From assembly GCA_017452215.1 (NCBI GenBank), contig JAFTMU010000044.1, positions 1 to 6,513 of the forward strand: DNA of 6,513 nt. The letters are read 5' to 3'. The stretch is from Clostridia bacterium (GTDB taxonomy: Bacteria > Bacillota > Clostridia > Oscillospirales > CAG-272). Positions within the stretch are counted from its first letter, which is position 1. Each line of letters opens with the position of its first letter. Positions 1 through 6,513 of the stretch are shown here, piece by piece. The notes under the pieces are model-generated. The model was not told the origin of the DNA. It searched no databases and was given only the letters and a program-made list of their open reading frames with translations. Both the position numbers and the translations under genes were made by a program.

Positions 1-920
1 CGTCCGTTTTGCACGGCGATGAGCATAGCGGCGGCGGCGCACACGGTCTTACCGCAGCCCACGTCACCCACCAGGATCCGACTCATGGGGATCTCCTTTG
101 CCATGTCTTGACGGATCTCCTCAATGGCTCGCTGCTGCGCCCCTGTCAAGGCATAAGGGAGCGCATTGGTCAAGGGGGAGACGTCGCCGTTTTGACACAT
201 GGGGGCGCCCGTTTGCTTTTCTTGGCGTGTCACCATGGCGGCGCCCAGGGAAAAGGTGAAAAATTCATCGTAAACAAGCCGTCTGCGGGCAACCGTCAGC
301 GCCTCCCAGGAGAGGGGCTTGTGAATGTTGCGCTCGGCAAAGGAAAGGGTACACAAGCTTCGTTTTTGTAAAAGGGAGGAGGGAAGATGATCCTCGGTCT
401 CGGTTGCCAACAGCTCCAATGCCGCCGCCACGTCACGGGCAATCTGCTTTGGTGTGATGCCCTCGGTCATGCGGTAGACCGACCACAAGGGAGGGAGAGG
501 CACCGACGGAGACCAAGCCTCGGCTACGGGAGAGGACATGGAAAAGCTCTTGCCCTTTTTCTCCACCTTTCCGTAAAACCGCCATACCGACCCTGTGATA
601 AATTGGGATTTGAGGTAATCCTGATTGAAGTAGACGATCTCACAGCTTGCGCTGTCGTCAAAGGCTCGGAATTTGAGGAAGCTTTTGCGGCTGCGCAGAC
701 GAACGGCTCTGGGCTCCGAGGCAACGGTGAGGAGCAGGGCGTTCTTTTCCCCGGGGATCGCATCACAAAGGGGCTTGATGTCTCCACGGTTCTCCCACGC
801 TCTCGGATAGTGCAGGAGCAGCTCTCCAAGGGTGTGAATGCCCATTTTGGCGTAATATTCGGCTTTGGTTTTTCCCACACCGGGCAAAACGGTAATGGGG
901 GAGAGACGAGTCACCGCCAT
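1..920 (-). CDS. recG: ATP-dependent DNA helicase RecG, N-terminal part (gene continues past the left edge)
   Basis: RecG is a cytoplasmic superfamily 2 helicase that binds branched DNA, regresses stalled replication forks and migrates Holliday junctions. Reading down from the ATG at 918-920, 306 codons are open without a frameshift. Near the start, residues 11-33 form the helix-hairpin-helix-like stretch LPGVGKTKAEYYAKMGIHTL, followed by LLLHYPR, typical of RecG. Residues about 58-150 form the OB-fold wedge domain, with the family-typical VYFNQDYLKSQF (96-107) and the GxVWRFYGK strand (W113). TEGIT lies at 153-157 and the ARRRLVYDEF helix at 211-220. The motor domain begins with a Q-motif region (LTGAQQ, 258-263). 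Walker A is GDVGCGKT at 285-292, with lysine 291 as the ATP-phosphate contact; the more usual RecG form has serine in place of cysteine 289. RecG is normally about 680 residues, so a little under half is present and the DEAD-box-like motifs lie outside. The start is fixed by a strong ribosome binding site seven bases upstream. It is transcribed divergently from rpoB. Confidence 0.95.
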   Translation of the reverse strand, partial: MAVTRLSPITVLPGVGKTKAEYYAKMGIHTLGELLLHYPRAWENRGDIKPLCDAIPGEKNALLLTVASEPRAVRLRSRKSFLKFRAFDDSASCEIVYFNQDYLKSQFITGSVWRFYGKVEKKGKSFSMSSPVAEAWSPSVPLPPLWSVYRMTEGITPKQIARDVAAALELLATETEDHLPSSLLQKRSLCTLSFAERNIHKPLSWEALTVARRRLVYDEFFTFSLGAAMVTRQEKQTGAPMCQNGDVSPLTNALPYALTGAQQRAIEEIRQDMAKEIPMSRILVGDVGCGKTVCAAAAMLIAVQNG

Positions 921-927
921 TTTTCAA

Positions 928-935
928 CACCTCCC
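928..935 (-). promoter_or_regulatory. Ribosome binding site of recG
   Basis: On the minus strand this reads GGGAGGTG, nearly the full complement of the 16S 3' end, with a seven-base spacer to the ATG at 918-920. Nothing competing lies nearby, so it settles the recG start. Confidence 0.85.
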
Positions 936-969
936 GTCTTTTTTCTTCCTTTTATTTTAATGTGCTTTT

Positions 970-998
970 ATTATACTCTCCGAGGGGGCTTTTGTCAA
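970..998 (-). promoter_or_regulatory. Sigma-A promoter for recG
   Basis: On the minus strand the -35 box is TTGACA (993-998) and the -10 box is TATAAT (970-975), separated by exactly 17 bases. Both hexamers match the housekeeping consensus perfectly. The predicted transcription start is near 963, giving a 5' UTR of about 40 bases before the recG ATG. The -35 box abuts one arm of an imperfect inverted repeat (985-1047). The promoter is inferred from sequence only. Confidence 0.85.
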
Positions 999-1047
999 GG
1001 TGAAACCTCTTCGTATTTTGCTGTTTTGACATTCTTCACAAAGCCCC
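985..1047. repeat. Imperfect inverted repeat in the recG-rpoB control region
   Basis: GGGGCTTT (985-992) is matched by its exact reverse complement AAAGCCCC (1040-1047). Just inside, TGTCAA (993-998, the recG -35 box) is mirrored by TTGACA (1026-1031), although the right arm carries eight extra bases between the two blocks. The outer arms enclose 47 bases. No U-tract follows in either direction, so it is not an intrinsic terminator. It may be a protein-binding site or chance. Confidence 0.4.
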
Positions 1048-1055
1048 AAAAAGAC

Positions 1056-1092
1056 AAAAAAATAAAAAAATGAAATTTTTTACAAAAAATAC
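1056..1092 (+). promoter_or_regulatory. Phased A-tracts (UP-element-like) upstream of the rpoB promoter
   Basis: Four A- or T-runs (1056-1062, 1064-1070, 1076-1081, 1084-1089) sit directly upstream of the -35 box, with centres roughly 8 to 10 bases apart. This is what an UP element contacted by the RNA polymerase alpha C-terminal domains looks like in strong Bacillota promoters, and such phasing can also bend DNA. The runs are visible in the sequence; the function is inferred from their position. Confidence 0.6.
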
Positions 1093-1121
1093 TTGACAAT
1101 TCACAAAAAACATGATAAAAT
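1093..1121 (+). promoter_or_regulatory. Sigma-A promoter for rpoB-rpoC
   Basis: The -35 box is a perfect TTGACA (1093-1098). After 17 bases comes the -10 box TAAAAT (1116-1121), five of six consensus matches, preceded by TG at 1113-1114 as an extended -10. The predicted transcript start is near 1128, leaving a leader of about 155 bases. A perfect TATAAT also occurs at 1134-1139 but has no good -35 box at 16 to 18 bases, so it is the weaker candidate. With the upstream A-tracts this should be a strong constitutive promoter, suiting core polymerase genes. Confidence 0.85.
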
Positions 1122-1127
1122 ATTAAA

Positions 1128-1281
1128 CTGCATTATAATCGCTCGTATTGTGGAAACTTTGGTGATTGTGACAAATTGCGACAATGGCAACTTGCACAAA
1201 AAGCCGGATGTCAAAAAGCTCCGCAAGACGCAGGTGATTTTTCTACGCATTATCAATTCATTGAATGGAGTGATTGAATTC
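1128..1281 (+). promoter_or_regulatory. 5' leader of the rpoB-rpoC transcript
   Basis: About 155 bases are transcribed before the rpoB start. The leader contains a tandem pair of ten-base near-repeats, TTGTGACAAA (1166-1175) and TTGCGACAAT (1176-1185). A weak stem is possible: TTGTG 1166-1170 with CACAA 1195-1199, enclosing TTGC 1176-1179 with GCAA 1187-1190. CAAAAAGC is repeated at 1197 and 1212. A 17-codon reading frame (1184-1237) has no ribosome binding site. No convincing terminator hairpin precedes the short U-run near 1237-1241. I recognise no known riboswitch or ribosomal protein L10 site. Confidence 0.5.
1267..1272 (+). promoter_or_regulatory. Ribosome binding site of rpoB
   Basis: GGAGTG lies nine bases before the ATG at 1282. 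It supports that ATG over the in-frame GTG at 1270, which lies within the site itself, and over earlier in-frame codons that have no such site. Confidence 0.7.
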
Positions 1282-4200
1282 ATGATCAAAGTAAAAGATC
1301 AAAAGCTTGGTCAGAATACCAGAAAGAGTTTCTCCGGATCCCGTTTCGATTATCCGCTTCCCAATTTGGTGGAGATCCAGACGAAATCCTACGAGTGGTT
1401 CAAGACGGAGGGCCTGATGGAGGTATTGAGAGATGCGTCTCCCATTACCGATACTTATGGCAATCTCGTGATTGAATTTATCTCTTACACCCTGGACGAA
1501 GCTCATCCTAAGTACCCCGTTGAGGAGTGCAAGGAGCGTGACGTCAACTACGCAGCACCCTTAAAGGTGAACGTGCGCTTGACCAACAAGCAAACGGGCG
1601 AGGTAAAGCAGGCAGATATCTTTATGGGAGATTTCCCCTTGATGACCGAGACGGGTACGTTCGTCATCAACGGTGCCGAGCGTGTCATCGTGTCCCAGAT
1701 CATTCGTTCCCCCGGCATGTACTATGCCTCGGAGATTGATAAGGCAGGTAAAAAGACCTATGCCACCACGGTGATCCCTTACCGTGGCGCATGGCTGGAA
1801 TATGAGATCGATGCCTCCGGTGTGGCATACGTTCGCATCGACAAGAACCGCAAGCTCCCTCTGACGGTATTCATCCGTTCTCTGGGACTTGGCAGCCGTG
1901 AGGACGTTTACGCCATGTTTGGCGAGGACGAGCATCTCAAGCTGACCTTTGATAAGGACGAGTGCGAGGAATTGGCTCTGCAAGCCCACTCCACCGCCGA
2001 GGTCGAGGCGCTCAAGGAGATCTACAAGAAGCTCCGTCCCGGCGAGCCTCCCACGGAGGATGCCGCACGCACTCTGCTTCACAACTATTTCTTTGACCCC
2101 AAGCGTTATGACATCGCGCCTGTCGGTCGTTATAAATATGATAAAAAGATGGCGATCCACAGCCGTATCGCAAACCGCCGTCTTGCCGCCGATGCCGTCA
2201 GCCCCATTACGGGTGAGGTGATTTTGGAGGCAGGCGCCGTCATTACCCCCGAGCTCTCCCGCACCATCGAGCGTGCAGGTATCAACGAGGTATTCGTATC
2301 TCTTGATAACGGTGACACCGTTAAGATCATGGGTAATAACACGGTGGAGCCCGAGTACGTTCTCGGCTTTGATCTGAAGGATTGCGGTGTTCGTGAAAAG
2401 GCAAGAATCCCCGTTCTTTTGGAGATCATGCAGGAGTGCGAGGGTGACGTGGATGCGATCAAGGCAATGGCAAAGGAAAGAATTGCCGATCTTTGCCCCA
2501 AGTGTCTGACGGTGGATGACGTATTGGCGTCCATCAACTATCTGCTTTGCCTGACCCATGACATCGGTAACGTGGACGACATCGACCACTTGGGCAACCG
2601 CCGTATCCGTTCGGTTGGCGAGCAGCTCCAGAATCAGCTCCGCATCGGCTTTGCCCGTATGGATAAGATCATCAAGGAGAGAATGGCTACCCAGGATAAC
2701 GAGAAGCTGACCGTTCAGGCGCTGATCAACATCCGTCCCGTAACCACCGCCATTCGTGAGTTCTTCGGCTCCAGCCAGCTGTCCCAGTTCATGGACCAGA
2801 ACAACCCCTTGGCAGAGCTGAGCCACAAGCGCCGTCTGTCGGCATTGGGTCCCGGAGGTCTTTCCCGTGACCGTGCCTCCTTCGACGTGCGTGACGTTCA
2901 CTATACCCAGTACGGACGTATCTGCCCCATCGAGTCTCCCGAAGGCCCGAACATCGGTCTGATCTCCTATCTGTCTACCTATGCCCGCATCTCGGAGTAC
3001 GGCTTCATCGAGGCTCCCTACCGCAAGGTGGAGCATATCGATAACGGCGACGGAACCTTCCGCCACCACGTCACCGAAGAGGTGGAATACATGACCGCCG
3101 ACACCGAGGACCACTACATTGTGGCGCAGGCAAACGAGCCTTTGGACGAGAACGATTGCTTCGTTAACGCAAAGGTCATCGGTAGAGACAAGACCGAGAT
3201 CGTTGAGGTGGATGCCGCAACCGTCGACTATATGGATATTGCTCCGAGAATGCTGGTTTCCGTTGCGTCCGCAATGATCCCCTTCCTGGAGAACGACGAT
3301 AACACCCGTGCGCTGATGGGATCCAACATGCAGAAGCAGGCAGTGCCGCTTCTCGTCAACGATTCTCCTATCGTCGGAACGGGTATGGAATACAAGGCAG
3401 CGCTGGATTCCGGCGTTGCAGTGATCGCAGAGAGAGACGGCTACGTTGAGCGTGTACAGGCAGACCAGATCGTGGTGGCTTGCGACAACGGCGTCAAGGA
3501 CGTTTACTCCTTGCTCAAATTCAAGAGAACCAACCAAGGCACCTGCTTCAACCAGCGCCCCATCGTTTCCAAGGGCGACCGTGTACAGGCAGGACAGGTC
3601 ATCGCCGACGGTCCCGCTACCAGCAACGGTGAGATCTCCTTGGGTAAGAACGCTCTCATCGGCTTTATGACCTGGGAGGGCTATAACTACGAGGACGCAG
3701 TCCTCCTCAACGAAAGACTCGTGCGTGACGACGTTTATACTTCGTTGCACATTGAGGAATATACACACGAGGCAAGAGACACCAAGCTGGGTCCGGAGGA
3801 GATCACCCGTGAGATCCCCAACATCGGCGAGGATGCTTTGCGTGACCTCAACGCCGAGGGTATCGTCAAGAAGGGAACCGAGGTTCGCTCCGGTGATATC
3901 CTGGTAGGTAAGATCACCCCCAAGGGTGAAACCGAGCTGACCGCAGAGGAAAGACTTTTGCGTGCCATCTTCGGTGAAAAATCCCGTGAGGTTCGTGATA
4001 CCTCCTTGCGTCTGGCGCATGGAGAATCGGGTATCGTCGTTGACGTTCGTGTGTTCTCTCACGAGCAGGGCGATGAGCTTCCCGCAGGTGTCAATAAGGT
4101 CGTTAAGGTCTATATTGCACAAAAACGTAAGATCTCGGTAGGAGACAAGATGGCAGGACGTCACGGTAACAAGGGTGTCGTTTCCCGCATTCTTCCTCCC

Positions 4201-5241
4201 GAGGATATGCCCTTCCTGCCCGACGGTACTCCCCTGGATATCGTCCTCAACCCTCTGGGCGTTCCTTCCCGTATGAACATCGGTCAGGTGCTGGAGGTGC
4301 ACTTGGGTATCGCATCCAAGAAGCTGGGCTGGAAGATCATGACCCCCGTATTCGGCGGAGCCAACGAAAAGGACATTCTCGCTTGCCTTGAGGCTGCGGG
4401 AATGCAAAGAGATATGTTCCCATTGGAAAATCCCGAGGGTAAGGCACTTTACGAGGAGATCACCGATGCCGAGACCGGCGTCAAGACTCTGCGTACTCTC
4501 TCCCCGGAGGAGCGTGCCGACGAGGCGTATATGAATACCCTCCGTGCAGAGAAGCGTCTCAAGATCCTTGACGGTAAGACCGTTTTATACGACGGCCGCA
4601 CGGGTGAGCCCTTCGACAACCCCGTTACCGTAGGTATCATGTACTATCTCAAGCTCCACCATCTGGTAGACGATAAGATCCACGCCCGTTCCAACGGTCC
4701 GTACTCTCTGGTCACGCAGCAGCCCTTGGGCGGTAAGGCTCAATTCGGCGGACAGCGTTTCGGAGAAATGGAGGTTTGGGCATTGGAGGCATACGGTGCC
4801 GCTTATACCTTGCAGGAGATACTGACCGTCAAGTCCGACGATATCAACGGACGTCGCCGTGCATATGAGGCGATCATCAAGGGACAGAACATTCCCACTC
4901 CGGGTGTGCCTGAGTCCTTCAAGGTCATGGTCAAGGAGCTGCAATCCCTGGCTCTGGACATTCGTGTTCAGGACAAGGAGGGCAACGACATCGAGCTTTC
5001 CGAGCTTTGCAACAACGACGACGATAACAACTACCCCAGCCGCATGGATAAGGAAGCCATCGAGGCAGTCCTCGGACAGCAGAAGATGGAAGACGAGATG
5101 CGCCGTTCCTTCCTCTTTGAGGACGAAAACGGAGAGCTCTTGGAGGATGAGGACGACGAGGAGCTGGACGGCTTGGAGGATGACTACTTTGAGGGTAGCG
5201 CCGACGAGGTGTTTGGAGATTATTCCGACGATAACGAGTAA
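1282..5241 (+). CDS. rpoB: DNA-directed RNA polymerase subunit beta
   Basis: Beta forms one pincer of the cytoplasmic RNA polymerase core and half of its active-site cleft, partnering beta prime. The 1319-residue protein is complete. The protrusion and lobe occupy roughly residues 20-470. The fork loop and rifampicin pocket follow (496-529, [21 protein letters not shown] and onward). The conserved [10 protein letters not shown] comes next, then the catalytic-region GYNYED (E804, D805). The [12 protein letters not shown] segment carries K956 and K964, matching the lysines that contact the transcript 3' end and [13 protein letters not shown] and the C-terminal [27 protein letters not shown] clamp-contact region close the conserved part. 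At 1319 residues it is longer than recalled B. subtilis beta (about 1190). Part of the excess is an insertion of about 53 residues at 1045-1098, and part is a C-terminal tail whose last 40 residues contain 22 Asp/Glu and no Lys/Arg. The ATG at 1282 is preferred because of its ribosome binding site and because the conserved N-terminal sequence starts there; the frame is open upstream only through the promoter. It is first in an operon with rpoC. Confidence 0.98.
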   Translation: MIKVKDQKLGQNTRKSFSGSRFDYPLPNLVEIQTKSYEWFKTEGLMEVLRDASPITDTYGNLVIEFISYTLDEAHPKYPVEECKERDVNYAAPLKVNVRLTNKQTGEVKQADIFMGDFPLMTETGTFVINGAERVIVSQIIRSPGMYYASEIDKAGKKTYATTVIPYRGAWLEYEIDASGVAYVRIDKNRKLPLTVFIRSLGLGSREDVYAMFGEDEHLKLTFDKDECEELALQAHSTAEVEALKEIYKKLRPGEPPTEDAARTLLHNYFFDPKRYDIAPVGRYKYDKKMAIHSRIANRRLAADAVSPITGEVILEAGAVITPELSRTIERAGINEVFVSLDNGDTVKIMGNNTVEPEYVLGFDLKDCGVREKARIPVLLEIMQECEGDVDAIKAMAKERIADLCPKCLTVDDVLASINYLLCLTHDIGNVDDIDHLGNRRIRSVGEQLQNQLRIGFARMDKIIKERMATQDNEKLTVQALINIRPVTTAIREFFGSSQLSQFMDQNNPLAELSHKRRLSALGPGGLSRDRASFDVRDVHYTQYGRICPIESPEGPNIGLISYLSTYARISEYGFIEAPYRKVEHIDNGDGTFRHHVTEEVEYMTADTEDHYIVAQANEPLDENDCFVNAKVIGRDKTEIVEVDAATVDYMDIAPRMLVSVASAMIPFLENDDNTRALMGSNMQKQAVPLLVNDSPIVGTGMEYKAALDSGVAVIAERDGYVERVQADQIVVACDNGVKDVYSLLKFKRTNQGTCFNQRPIVSKGDRVQAGQVIADGPATSNGEISLGKNALIGFMTWEGYNYEDAVLLNERLVRDDVYTSLHIEEYTHEARDTKLGPEEITREIPNIGEDALRDLNAEGIVKKGTEVRSGDILVGKITPKGETELTAEERLLRAIFGEKSREVRDTSLRLAHGESGIVVDVRVFSHEQGDELPAGVNKVVKVYIAQKRKISVGDKMAGRHGNKGVVSRILPPEDMPFLPDGTPLDIVLNPLGVPSRMNIGQVLEVHLGIASKKLGWKIMTPVFGGANEKDILACLEAAGMQRDMFPLENPEGKALYEEITDAETGVKTLRTLSPEERADEAYMNTLRAEKRLKILDGKTVLYDGRTGEPFDNPVTVGIMYYLKLHHLVDDKIHARSNGPYSLVTQQPLGGKAQFGGQRFGEMEVWALEAYGAAYTLQEILTVKSDDINGRRRAYEAIIKGQNIPTPGVPESFKVMVKELQSLALDIRVQDKEGNDIELSELCNNDDDNNYPSRMDKEAIEAVLGQQKMEDEMRRSFLFEDENGELLEDEDDEELDGLEDDYFEGSADEVFGDYSDDNE

Positions 5242-5248
5242 TTAGCTT

Positions 5249-5266
5249 GTTTGCATTCGTGCAAAC
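5249..5266 (+). other. UUCG-loop RNA hairpin after rpoB
   Basis: GTTTGCA (5249-5255) pairs perfectly with TGCAAAC (5260-5266) across a TTCG tetraloop, a seven-base-pair stem eight bases after the rpoB stop. UUCG loops are often unusually stable, although here the closing pair is A-U rather than the optimal C-G. No U-tract follows, so it should not terminate transcription. A role in mRNA stability or processing between rpoB and rpoC is plausible but inferred. Confidence 0.6.
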
Positions 5267-5267
5267 C

Positions 5268-5302
5268 GGGACTCCGAGAGGGGAAGTGCCTCTCGGTGTC
5301 CT
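5268..5302 (+). other. Long GC-rich hairpin in the rpoB-rpoC spacer
   Basis: CCGAGAGG (5274-5281) and CCTCTCGG (5289-5296) are perfect reverse complements around a seven-base loop. After one T-T mismatch (5273/5297), GGAC (5269-5272) pairs with GTCC (5298-5301), with a possible further G-U pair. It begins two bases after the preceding UUCG hairpin. The downstream bases (CTCCCTGAAT) hold no run of T, so it is not a classical intrinsic terminator, in keeping with rpoC being co-transcribed. It may act as a pause site, a nuclease processing site or an mRNA stabiliser. Confidence 0.7.
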
Positions 5303-5327
5303 CCCTGAATATAGATAGAAAGGGTTC

Positions 5328-6513
5328 ATGGTTATAACTGTGGAGAATAAAGAATTTTATTCTATAAAAATTGGATTGGCGTCCTCGGATATGATCCGAG
5401 AATGGTCTTATGGTGAGGTCAATAAGCCCGAAACCATCAACTACAGAACTCTCAAGGCCGAGGTAGGCGGATTGTTCTGTGAAAGAATCTTTGGGCCCAC
5501 CAAGGATGGCGCCTGCATGTGCGGAAAGTATAAGAATTCCCACAGCAGAGAGATCATCAAATGTGAAAAGTGCGGCGTTGACGTAACCACTAAAAAGGTG
5601 CGCCGTGAAAGAATGGGACACATCGAGCTGGCGTCTCCCGTTTCTCACATCTGGTATTTCAAGGCAGTGCCCTCCCGTATGGCTCTTGTGTTGGATATGT
5701 CCCCCAAGGCATTGGAGCAGGTGCTGTATTTTGCAGAGAACGTGGTATTGGATCCCGGACACACCCCCCTGGAAAAGGGCTTGGTCATGTCCGAAAAGCA
5801 ATACGTGGAGTACCGTGAGCTGTACGGAAACGAATTCCGCACGGGCATGGGCGCCGAGGCGATCAAGGAGCTGTTGCAGGGCATCGACGTAGAGGCTCTG
5901 TCTGCCTCCCTCAAGGAGGAGCTGGCAACCGCTTCGGGACAAAAGAAGACCCGTATCATCAAGAGATTGGAGGTCGTGGAGGCATTCCGTAAGTCGGGCA
6001 ACCACTTGGATTGGATGATCCTGGATGCGGTCCCCGTGCTTCCTCCCGAGATCCGTCCCATGGTACAGCTGGACGGCGGACGCTTTGCTTCCTCTGACCT
6101 CAATGAGCTTTACCGCCGTGTCATCAGCCGTAACAACCGTCTTAAAAAGCTGATGGAGATCCGCACCCCTGAGATCGTGGTAAGAAACGAGAAGAGAATT
6201 CTGCAAGAGGCAGTGGACGATCTGATCGATAAAGGCAAGCGTGGAAAGAACTTCACTGGACCCTCCAACCGTGCCCTCAAATCTCTTTCCGAGATGCTCA
6301 GAGGTAAGCAGGGACGCTTCCGTCAAAACCTGTTGGGTAAGCGTGTTGACTATTCCGGACGTTCGGTTATCGTTGTAGGACCTAACCTTAAAATTTATCA
6401 GTGCGGTCTGCCTAAGGAAATGGCGATCGAGCTGTTCAAGCCCTTCGTTATCAAGAGATTGGTGGAGATGGGCAAGGCGACCAACGTCAAGGATGCGCAA
6501 AAGAAGATCGATC
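5328..6513 (+). CDS. rpoC: DNA-directed RNA polymerase subunit beta prime, N-terminal part (gene continues past the right edge)
   Basis: Beta prime carries the catalytic Mg ions and the clamp of RNA polymerase. The 395 codons seen are open and collinear with Bacillota RpoC. The zinc ribbon has cysteines C63, C65, C79 and C82, within [19 protein letters not shown] and CEKCGVDVT. The clamp segment [22 protein letters not shown] follows (91-112). [17 protein letters not shown] (237-253) precedes the lid and rudder region. [18 protein letters not shown] (335-352) is the switch-2/bridge-proximal strand, followed by the [18 protein letters not shown] motif. RpoC is usually about 1200 residues in this group; the NADFDGD active site lies outside. 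Two differences from usual homologues stand out: 13 instead of 12 residues between the zinc cysteine pairs, and KAEVGGLFC in place of KPE(K/R)DGLFC. The start is not fully certain: AAAGGG (5319-5324) is only three bases from the ATG, and GTG at 5340 would match homologue length better but is 15 bases away. It lies 86 bases after rpoB in the same operon. Confidence 0.97.
   Translation, partial: MVITVENKEFYSIKIGLASSDMIREWSYGEVNKPETINYRTLKAEVGGLFCERIFGPTKDGACMCGKYKNSHSREIIKCEKCGVDVTTKKVRRERMGHIELASPVSHIWYFKAVPSRMALVLDMSPKALEQVLYFAENVVLDPGHTPLEKGLVMSEKQYVEYRELYGNEFRTGMGAEAIKELLQGIDVEALSASLKEELATASGQKKTRIIKRLEVVEAFRKSGNHLDWMILDAVPVLPPEIRPMVQLDGGRFASSDLNELYRRVISRNNRLKKLMEIRTPEIVVRNEKRILQEAVDDLIDKGKRGKNFTGPSNRALKSLSEMLRGKQGRFRQNLLGKRVDYSGRSVIVVGPNLKIYQCGLPKEMAIELFKPFVIKRLVEMGKATNVKDAQKKID

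Noticed and set aside
48..68. Cysteine in place of serine in RecG Walker A as a defect
   Set aside because: The position between the two glycines of GxGKT is variable in P-loops, and the catalytic lysine and threonine are intact.
387..1073. Plus-strand open frames at 9-371 and 387-1073
   Set aside because: They overlap recG, whose minus-strand translation is continuous and carries RecG motifs; the plus-strand peptides are low-complexity shadows.
1184..1237. A 17-codon leader peptide ([17 protein letters not shown])
   Set aside because: No ribosome binding site precedes it, and no attenuator hairpins are evident downstream. A short frame of this size is expected by chance.
1093..1281. An N-terminal extension of RpoB by 63 codons
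   Set aside because: The extended frame begins in the -35 box itself, upstream of the transcript start. In-frame GTG or TTG codons in the leader lack ribosome binding sites, and homologous beta sequence begins at the ATG at 1282.
2383..2505. Four cysteines (C368, C386, C405, C408, including CPKC) in the beta lobe as a possible zinc site
   Set aside because: Recalled Clostridium RpoB has a segment of similar length here with IPKH in place of CPKC, so this looks like ordinary substitution. Spacing does not match a known zinc fold.
1561..4407. A 948-codon minus-strand open frame antisense to rpoB
   Set aside because: It lies exactly in codon register with rpoB and is explained by the absence of TTA, CTA and TCA codons there. 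The translation resembles no known family, and no promoter or ribosome binding site was identified for it.
5268..5302. Intrinsic terminator after rpoB
   Set aside because: The stem is strong, but the following bases lack a T-run, and rpoC must be transcribed through it as no promoter is visible in the spacer.
5220..6500. A 426-codon minus-strand open frame opposite rpoC
   Set aside because: It is again in register with rpoC codons and results from codon bias. The sense strand is unmistakable RpoC.

Overview
The window is a housekeeping region from a bacterium that looks like a member of the Bacillota (Firmicutes), most likely an uncultured-type Clostridia lineage. Three things point there: the protein sequences of all three genes resemble Bacillus/Clostridium homologues recalled from memory; both promoters are near-perfect sigma-A consensus; and the intergenic DNA is very A/T-rich between moderately GC-rich genes. 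No species can be named from the sequence alone.

Layout. Positions 1-920 (minus strand) hold the N-terminal 306 codons of recG, the branched-DNA helicase, cut by the left edge just after its Walker A motif. Positions 921-1281 are a 361-base divergent control region. It carries a consensus promoter firing left into recG (about 970-998), a strong promoter with upstream A-tracts firing right (about 1056-1121), and a leader of roughly 155 bases before rpoB. Positions 1282-5241 hold a complete rpoB (1319 codons, RNA polymerase beta). An 86-base spacer with two tandem RNA hairpins follows. From 5328 to the right edge lie the first 395 codons of rpoC (beta prime), which runs out of the window before its catalytic NADFDGD motif.

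How it works together. rpoB and rpoC form the catalytic core of RNA polymerase and are read as one transcription unit; no intrinsic terminator is visible between them. The usual upstream ribosomal protein genes (rplJ-rplL) are absent. rpoB has its own promoter and faces away from recG, so the polymerase subunits appear to be uncoupled here from L10-L7/L12 expression.

There is no mobile element, CRISPR array, tRNA or rRNA, and I see no undescribed multi-gene system. The points worth a second look are modest. They are a beta insertion of about 53 residues just before the conserved YDGRTG motif, an altered beta prime zinc-ribbon including a threonine at the residue linked to fidaxomicin sensitivity, the tandem hairpins between rpoB and rpoC, and the structured, repeat-containing rpoB leader.
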